Positions 57,641-64,000 of a DNA stretch of 64,000 bases are shown one piece after another; position 1 is the first letter of the stretch, and each line of letters opens with the position of its first letter. The stretch is from the NCBI GenBank assembly GCA_964019695.1, contig OZ026518.1, positions 75,323,912 to 75,387,911 on the forward strand, in the 5' to 3' direction. Under the pieces are notes generated by a model that was not told where the DNA came from, ran no database searches, and saw only the letters and a program-made list of their open reading frames with translations. This DNA is from Loripinus fragilis. Its lineage: Eukaryota > Mollusca > Bivalvia > Lucinida > Lucinidae. Position numbers and translations under genes: made by a program.

Positions 57641-58021
57641 TGTGACATCTTCAACGAAGTCATTTACGAGTTTCCAGTAGAGCCTCAAGTCGAAAAGTTT
57701 TAATTTGATGGCTGAGTAAATTAATGCATTTTCAAAACTGCAAAGTTTTGCCGCAGTTCAATGATTTTCATTGAAATCATTACATTATGAACATATCACT
57801 TTACCGATCTATGCAGGATCTATATAATTGTATATATAGTTTAATTGTGACAAAAGGGGCATGCCTTATAACAATCAAAGTATATCCAGCATATTAAATT
57901 TGGACAACCTTTTTAAGTCGTTTCTTCCTGATTCCTGAATCTGCGTAGAACCAGAGGACAACAACGTTAAATTCAATTTATCTATGTAAACAAGCAACGT
58001 ACTAGCCAAACCCATTGTTTA

Positions 58022-58043
58022 CCCCCCCCCCCCCCCCCCCCCT
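58022..58043. repeat. C22 homopolymer run
   Basis: Twenty-two consecutive C, ~140 bases upstream of the R1 repeat copy. Such runs are assembly- and sequencing-prone. Confidence 0.9.
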
Positions 58044-58179
58044 TATCCCCGAAGTTATCATGCCCCCACCAGGCCCGCCTGTCCGCATTAAATTTGATTC
58101 CTGTCCGTAAGTTAGTTCGTCTGGATTTCCGTACATACGGAACACCAACGACGCCCGCTCTCTAGTAATGGAAAGTAGT

Positions 58180-58372
58180 AAGTAAGTATGATCAGGAAAT
58201 ACCACAATCACAAACTGCGGACAACCCCGGGGCACCGCGAGGAAGAGCCGCACAACCATCACGAGACACCTGGAAGACAAATTAAGCAAAGCAACCAGCT
58301 CTCTCTCTTCCCCATCAAGATGATTGCAATACTAGAATGGACAAAAAGTAACGTACAACAAAACATAGAACC
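58180..58372 (+). repeat. Dispersed repeat R1, copy 2
   Basis: TAAGTATGATCAGGAAATAC through AACGTACAACAAAACATAGA; closely similar to 13573-13770. Confidence 0.7.
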
Positions 58373-58384
58373 TGGTCAGCCATA

Positions 58385-58860
58385 ATGTCTTCTTCAAGTC
58401 ATTTCTTCAGGAGTTATTGCCCGTTGATAATGGCTTCTGAAAACATTGTTAATAAACATTGTTAATAAATGACACCATTTTGACAGTGTCCGGTCTCTAA
58501 CTCCAGTAATTTATATCACAAATTTACGAAACTTGGTCACAATATTTAATACCAAAATGACTTTCTCGGTTACGATAATGGTTCCTTCAAGAGTTATTGC
58601 CCTTTGTTACTGAAAAATGACATTTTTATGATGTCCAGTCTCTAAATCGAGTTATTTGGATCAAAACTTTATCAAACTAATTCACGTTACCCAAATGTCT
58701 AAATGGTCTATGAGTTGAATTATTGCCCTTGGTTTGCGATTTATTTTTTATTGATATAGGGTCTCAAACTCAGGTTACATGTATTTTGAATGAGACTAAA
58801 ACAAAACTTCGATACAATTTAATGCTTAAACACCAAAATGTCTTTATCGGTCCGTGGACC
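58385..58860. repeat. Diverged tandem modules (AGTTATTGCCC...)
   Basis: TTCAGGAGTTATTGCCCGTT, TTCAAGAGTTATTGCCCTTT and GAATTATTGCCCTTGGTTT recur at ~130-150-bp spacing, with TCTCTAACTC / TCTAAATCGAG words between. It shares the GGGCAATAACTC word (inverted) with the element at 1979-3653. Confidence 0.5.
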
Positions 58861-59239
58861 CCTCAACCCCCACCCTAACTACCCAAAAACCTCCAAAAAA
58901 CACACAAAACAACCTCAACGCACGCATATATAAATTATTCAACATCCAATTATCTATGCATCTCTTTGAACCAGTAAATGAGATTTTGGCACTCAAAGTA
59001 TGGATGTTGATGAAGTCTCAGACCAAATTTTAGATCACTTACTCCACTGGATATGTCAGCATATGGGAGTTTATTTGAGGCCTTTGCGCATATATGCGAT
59101 CAGTACCAAACTTTTGTGTTCTGACCCATTTCTATACAATTTGTGATTGGGTTGGGTGGTGTTGTGTTGTATGAAGGAACAGGGAGTGATTTGAACTCGG
59201 AGAGGATAGTTAAAATAGTGGTTTTGGGTGGTCTGAATT
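58861..59239. other. Gene-free spacer
   Basis: An H4-like scrap near 59040-59110; a 76-codon frame at 59143-59373 crosses a transposon boundary and is rejected. Confidence 0.4.
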
Positions 59240-59247
59240 CAGCGGGA
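59240..59247 (+). repeat. 8-bp target-site duplication, left
   Basis: CAGCGGGA, repeated exactly at 60066-60073 at the other end of the TIR element. Confidence 0.85.
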
Positions 59248-60065
59248 CGGTCTCCCTATTTACCGACAAGAACCGACAAGAGCCGTCAAGAGCCGACAAG
59301 AGGCATTTTTATGCATTTTTCAATTAAATTACTACTTATTAGACCCTATTCATGCGTTGTTTATCTAAATTAGCCATAAGATTGCTTTTGCATCCCACTA
59401 AAACAATGACATTGCAATACTCCATATTTTTCCCTACTTACCGACAAGAAGTTTTTTGTGACGTAAGTAAAACAACACAAAACGTGTCACACTCAAATTT
59501 CAAATCTACTCAAATCAACGCTGCTGATTTGGCCGAAAAATCTGAATAAATCTGAGTCAAAGCGCTACTTTTGCAATTATAGGATACAAAATAATAAGAT
59601 TTTCAGAAAATTTCCACCATTTATACTTCCAATATATAATCAAAAGCTTCTTGTTGGTGTACGGCTGGTCTTAACTTTTTCTTGTCGGTAGTGCGGTAAT
59701 AGAGCTGACGCTGCTGCTTTGGTCGAAAGATCTGAATAAAAGCGCTATTTTTGCAATTATAGGATACAAAATAATAAGATATAGAAAATTTCCACCATTT
59801 ATACCTCCAATTTATAGTCAAAAGCTTCTTGTCGGTGTACGACTGCTCTTAACTTTTTCTTGACGGTAGCTGATTATACGCGGCCAGCTGTCACTGTTGA
59901 GTCGGTCCATTATATCTACTTCAAAGTTCTATTTTTGCAAATAGTGGATATCTAAGAACCTATAAAACAATTTTTCAAACTGCAAATTAGTGAATTAATA
60001 TATAAAATGCCTCTTGACGGCTCTTGTCGGTTCTTGTCGGTTCTTGACGGTAATTAGGGTGACCC
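59248..60065. mobile_element. 818-bp TIR element with 8-bp TSD (hAT-like, non-autonomous)
   Basis: Ends CGGTCTCCCTATTTACCG and CGGTAATTAGGGTGACCC (inverted, 15 of 18 match). Just inside each end stand 3-4 tandem GACAAGARCC-type decamers (GGYTCTTGWCGG at the right), followed by GAGGCATTTT. The interior has a ~180-190-bp unit in tandem (about 59515-59700 and 59705-59870) and a third degenerate unit. No transposase frame. An 8-bp duplication suits hAT (also P or other families). It lies directly upstream of the photolyase-family gene. Confidence 0.85.
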
Positions 60066-60073
60066 CAGCGGGA

Positions 60074-60173
60074 TTATGCTTTATTCTATTCTCGACCGCT
60101 GTTTACATTACGGTAAATTCCGCTGAAGTCCGTTAACCGGAAGCATATGTTACATAAATGTAAACATCGAAAA
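60074..60173 (+). promoter_or_regulatory. 5' UTR / core promoter remnant of the photolyase-family gene
   Basis: Between the transposon duplication and the initiator. An in-frame TAA at 60114-60116 bounds the coding region. CTTTATTCTATTC near 60080 is AT-rich, but no TATA box is convincing. Confidence 0.4.
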
Positions 60174-61424
60174 ATGGCAGAAATAACAGTTTGCAGGGAA
60201 AATAATGCAATAAAACAGATTATTGCAGACTTTAGAAATGGTGTCACAACTGCAGAAGAATGTTTTTGTATGGTTCTATCTCTAGAAGGCTATGAAACTA
60301 CGCGATTTTGTTTCCCTTCTTTAATTGACTGTCTGAAACTTACACACTCTGCTAAACACACCAAACTGTTCAATATTTACAACACTTATTTCTCTCAGTG
60401 TCCAAAAAATGAATTTACAGACCCTATTGAATGTAGTGTGGAAAATGGCTTGTTGACCAGTGACTTTGGGTATGAGCTTGACATTGAAGCTGCCCTTGCA
60501 TGCAGCTTGTCTGATTCCCTTCGTGTTGGCAGTGATGGTGTACAGAATAGTTTTGCATCACTTTTCAACAAACCAGAGAAGCCTGAAGTTAGTGTAAAAT
60601 GCAAACAAAAGCAGGGACCTGTCTGTTCAAATGTACCAAGTGAATATATCTCACATCCATCCCATCAAACATCTGGCTCAGTAGCCAACATCCCTGGACT
60701 TGCCTTATCGGATGAAAACCTCATCAAAGCTAAGAGAAGAAAGAAAGGAAAAAAGAATACCAGTAATAAAGATGGTTTTGGTATTCCAAACAGTCTATCA
60801 AACAAGCCTGTTGTATACTGGATACGCAGAGACTTGAGGATGTATGATAATCCTGCTTTAAATGCTGCTGTGGAACTGAATGCTCCTGTGATCATGGTAT
60901 TTCTTTGGTCTGAAAAGGAAGAAGACCCATACAATGACATTGCAGCAGGCGGAGCCACAAAATTATGGTTACACTATGCCTTGAAAGAATTGAACACTCG
61001 TCTTATTGAAAAATATGGAAATGGAATCATTTTCAGGAAAACATCTGACAGTAAAACAGAAATGAAAAGAATCTTTGCGGAAACTGGTGCTACAACCCTA
61101 GTCATGAATACTGTATATGAACCATTCCTTAAAGCTAGAGATGATAAGATTTGTAATAATCTGGAAATGAAAGGTGTCACATGCAAAAGATTTCCTTCAT
61201 ATTTGTTATATGAGCCAAGTTCTGTTTGCACAGACAGTATAGGTATGAGAGGTGTTGGATCTGTTGGTCACTTCATGGAATGCTGTCGACGTTCTTCCAC
61301 TGCGCCAATAGGTCATCTTCTGGAACCGCCTGGATCTGTTCCAAGACCAAACAACATCATAGCTTCAGATCAGCTTGATGAGCTAGAGCTTGCTAAAATG
61401 CCCAGAAGAAAAGATGGAACAGTG
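60147..61424 (+). CDS. Cryptochrome/photolyase-family protein, first coding exon
   Basis: Two candidate starts: ATG at 60147, and ATG at 60174 in better context (CGAAAAATGG, giving MAEITVCR). I favour 60174; numbering here is from 60147. Residues 10 to ~215 are an extension not typical of photolyases: a compact N-terminal part, a UIM-like LDIEAALACSLSD (111-123), and a basic cluster KAKRRKKGKK (194-203) that could act as a nuclear signal. The photolyase antenna domain starts at KPVVYWIRRDLRMYDNPAL (220 on), with GGATKLWLHYALKEL, NTVYEPFLKARDDKI and FPSYLLYEPSS, all class I-like family segments. The exon ends GTV|GTATGA in phase 0. Family members use FAD to reverse UV dimers or sense light. 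The FAD-binding domain is mostly outside the window, so repair versus cryptochrome function cannot be decided. Confidence 0.88.
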
Positions 61425-62980
61425 GTATGAAATTTAATTATTTGCGTACTAGTACTACATGTAGTGTCATCTGCTGATAACTTTTGCAAGCAGGTTGGAC
61501 CCAGATCAGGCTCGACATAATGTCGAGCCTGATCTGGATCCAAATGTGTTTGACACTCTAATGGTATTCCGTAAAGAATTTTTCGAAAAATTTGATTCAA
61601 AAAAGCAAAAACAGCAGACAACAAAAAAGCATGCTAAATTTAATACCCAGTTGTTTCAGTTGTCATTTGCATATTCTCACTTTAAGTTTAACATCCTAGT
61701 GACTGTACACACCTGTCTAACTCTAATAAGTTACCAGAGTGAGACAAATTCAATGAGGGACCTAAATAATACATATATGTAAATAAATAAATTGTGTTTA
61801 CTATTATTTAGGCATTTGTTTAAGATGGCTTTGGCTTTATTAAAGTCAAATTTGTCTGAAGCAAACACCCAAGGGATACATTTTCATACAATTAAGCTGC
61901 TTGCTATTATCTCATTAAGCGCCAATCACAACAAAAGTTGTCTGCTTTTGTTGTCTGTTAATGTTTTAGAAGTCAATGACAAACAGTGTCGGCCGGGCCG
62001 CTAAGCGCAGTCGGTGACGTGTCTGGCTACAGATGCGTGTCTTATTGCAGATCCAAGGGTCGCGAGTTCGATCCTGGTCCGGTCCCATACTTTCGTGGAG
62101 ATTGATCATGAAATGATTTCTACGGTCATTCTCCTCCCTTCCGCTGATTCATTCAAGAAGGGTTGTTGTCAGTTACAAGGGAAAGTATGTGCACAAATTA
62201 CTGGTTAATCGCTTGTTCAAGCCTGCCCAGGAAAAAGTGTGGTTAGGTGAACTGACTGTCCCGCAATGACCATAGCTGTTGACTTGGGACGTAAAGCAAC
62301 ATAACAAACAAACAAACAGTGTGGACTGAGATCAGACTGCTCCTCTAGGCACAGTCTGATCTGGGTCCATGCTTTTTGCCTCTATACTTAAATTAGTCAG
62401 TAATGTTAGCAATAATTTGCAGCAGACAACTTCAGCAGATGAGATTTTCAGATGCATTATGTTAGAGTGTAAGGATTATGAATCAGATGCTTGGTGAAAA
62501 CAAGAAAATTTGTAGTTAAAATAATTTGAGATGTGGAATGTAGGGCTCTTTACCCATCTTATTTTTTTTATTTCCTGTTTTGAAAACAGTGTTAATCTTA
62601 GAAGCCACCTTGTCAGAGTCTACACTCTTCCATTCTGTGAGTACATGTACATACATTCTAATATTTGGAATCCTGCAAGCTAATTGGATATATAATAAGG
62701 GAAGAGTTATAGTTATGGAGCACATGCCACATTGTTGGAAATCTCATGTCAAGGCTCATATGCTTATGTCGTTGGCTTTACCTGCCACAGTCCCGGGCCA
62801 CAGTCATCCCACTAAATGCTTATCAGTCTTGAATAAATCATGGAAAGATTGGTTTTCCCCTTCCAAATGATTCCCCAAATCTACATCCATCTTGTTAGAC
62901 AGAACTCCTAGCTTTTTGGGGACATTTGAGATTTTTATTGCAAAATAAACATGACAGTGACTGCGATTTTCTTTATGTAG
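61425..62980 (+). other. Photolyase-gene intron 1
   Basis: Contains an H2 hairpin (61466-61632; GATCAGGCTCGACATAATGT-CGAGCCTGATC), a SINE (61990-62311) and two H3-like units. The donor is GTG|GTATGA; the acceptor is TTTATGTAG at 62980. Confidence 0.7.
61990..62311 (+). mobile_element. tRNA-derived SINE, copy 4
   Basis: Head with CTAAGCGCAGTCGGTGACG and B box GAGTTCGATCCTGG, body GATTCATTCAAGAAGGG, tail (AAAC)n. ACAAACAGTGT at 61979-61989 and 62312-62322 is an 11-bp target-site duplication. Confidence 0.9.
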
Positions 62981-63065
62981 ATTGACTGGGCAGCACCTAT
63001 TGTGAAATCCTGGAACTTTAGTGAAGATGGAGCATGGGAAGCACTTACTCTTTTCTTAGAGGAAG
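62981..63065 (+). CDS. Photolyase-family protein, second coding exon
   Basis: Phase 0 start: IDWAAPIVKSWNFSEDGAWE, then ALTLFLEEG. It joins seamlessly to the preceding ...MPRRKDGTV, and the W-DFSE-GAW-aL pattern at the linker to the FAD domain supports the junction. The donor GAAG|GTAAAT leaves phase 1. The next exon is not inside the window, so the gene is incomplete. Confidence 0.85.
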
Positions 63066-64000
63066 GTAAATTCAATTTTCAACATACCAAGGCCAAAAAA
63101 ACAACAACCTGTGTTTAGGGTAACCTCACCCTACCTAAATTTACTGGTGAAACCTAGATTTTTTTCAGGTTTTCTGGAAAAAATATAATTTTATTCATTT
63201 TGAAAAGCACAAATGCCTTTCAAAATGCATAGTTAATGCATTTGAAAAGGCACAAATGCCTTTCAAAATGTATAAAAATATATCTTTTTTTCCAGAAAAT
63301 AAATAATTAAAAAAAATATGTGTGCCTACCCAGTAACCCTACGTAAAATTTTCAGATCTGTTACCCCAAACACTTTATTCTTTTATTTGGCCTTACATGT
63401 ATGTGCACTCTGAGAGAACTTTAACTCTTTGCATGCATCACAGGTTTAGATAAACAAACATTTTCAATGTAAAATTGTAATTTTTTTTCTTACTTATAAT
63501 TTTTAGCATCCGTTTTGGGTGTTCAAAAGAACCTTCTCATTGAGATGGTTCTTTTGAATACCCACAACATATGCTTTGGTTGAGAAATAAGAAAATTATT
63601 TTCCTACACTTACTTAAAACACACTCTTAACTAAAGGCTTGATGCATGGTTATTTTTTTCATAATTCTTTAGTCGTCTGCTGACATTTGTCCAAATATTT
63701 TTTTTCCAAAGAATTCTTTCTAGAACACTAAGAGAGTGTAAAATGGTTTAGAGAAAGACCAGGACCGATGTTCTGTCATTCCTGATCTGGGTCCATACTG
63801 TTTGCAATGACAAAACTCACCGCGAGCAGTCAAAGAGTTCAAGGGTTGCTTACAAACTTTCGATTGTCATGACTTGAAACAGCTGGCATTATCAGAAGCA
63901 AGCTGATCTGGATTTACTCTGTTTTCAAAAGAGGGTATAGAATTTTAAAAATGTTATGCTTATAAAGGGTCATGCAGTAAAGAAAATGAATTTGATGGGC
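63066..64000 (+). other. Start of photolyase-gene intron 2, repeat-filled
   Basis: H6 TIR element (63089-63395), H0 hairpin (63480-63605; GTTCAAAAGAACCTTCTCAT / GAGATGGTTCTTTTGAAT), an H2 unit (63665-63800) and an H3 unit (63875-63930). No further exon seen. Confidence 0.65.

Noticed and set aside
60147..60149. First ATG as the definite photolyase start
   Set aside because: The ATG at 60174 has a better context; both are in frame, so the 60147 start is kept only as the outer bound.

Overview
This window is AT-rich animal genomic DNA, with GT/AG introns, dispersed repeats and very low gene density. The repeat content suggests a bivalve mollusc: tRNA-headed SINEs with (AAAC)n tails, many hairpin or terminal-inverted-repeat (TIR) elements in introns, and decayed reverse-transcriptase fragments of a type I associate with bivalve genomes. 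The species assignment is inference; no marker gene fixes it.

Two protein-coding genes are clearly supported, both on the plus strand. The first (18958-39484) is a complete 18-exon low-density-lipoprotein-receptor family gene. Joining the exons at GT/AG sites gives an uninterrupted frame of 2766 nt (921 residues): signal peptide, eight LDL-receptor class A modules, two EGF modules, a YWTD beta-propeller, a third EGF module, a short Thr-rich stalk, one transmembrane helix, and a 52-residue tail with an FDNPVY endocytosis signal. This is the VLDLR / lipophorin-receptor layout. The second gene begins at 60147/60174 and runs off the right edge. Its two visible exons encode the N-terminal half of a cryptochrome/photolyase-family protein with an unusual ~210-residue extension that contains a UIM-like motif and a basic cluster.

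Left flank (1-18.9 kb): a possible last exon of an upstream gene (85-261), then almost entirely repeats. These include a 478-bp foldback element nested in a 1.7-kb TIR element, two near-complete SINEs and one SINE tail, two decayed reverse-transcriptase fragments, a LINE-like fragment, a degenerate tandem array (10.3-11.0 kb), G/C homopolymer runs, and one copy of a palindromic element 580 bp upstream of the receptor start codon.

Receptor gene and its 3' flank (19-49 kb): introns and flank are dense with short palindromic elements. One hairpin family (core CTCAAAAGAACCGTCTCA and its complement) occurs at least 13 times; one copy is split by a SINE with a visible target-site duplication. Several other TIR families occur two to nine times each.

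Right flank (49-60 kb): more copies of the same families, a SINE-like block shared with the left flank, and an 818-bp TIR element with a perfect 8-bp target-site duplication ending ~80-110 bp before the photolyase start. There is no operon or pathway link between the two genes: one product would act in lipoprotein uptake at the cell surface, the other in flavin-dependent light-driven DNA repair or light sensing, probably in the nucleus.
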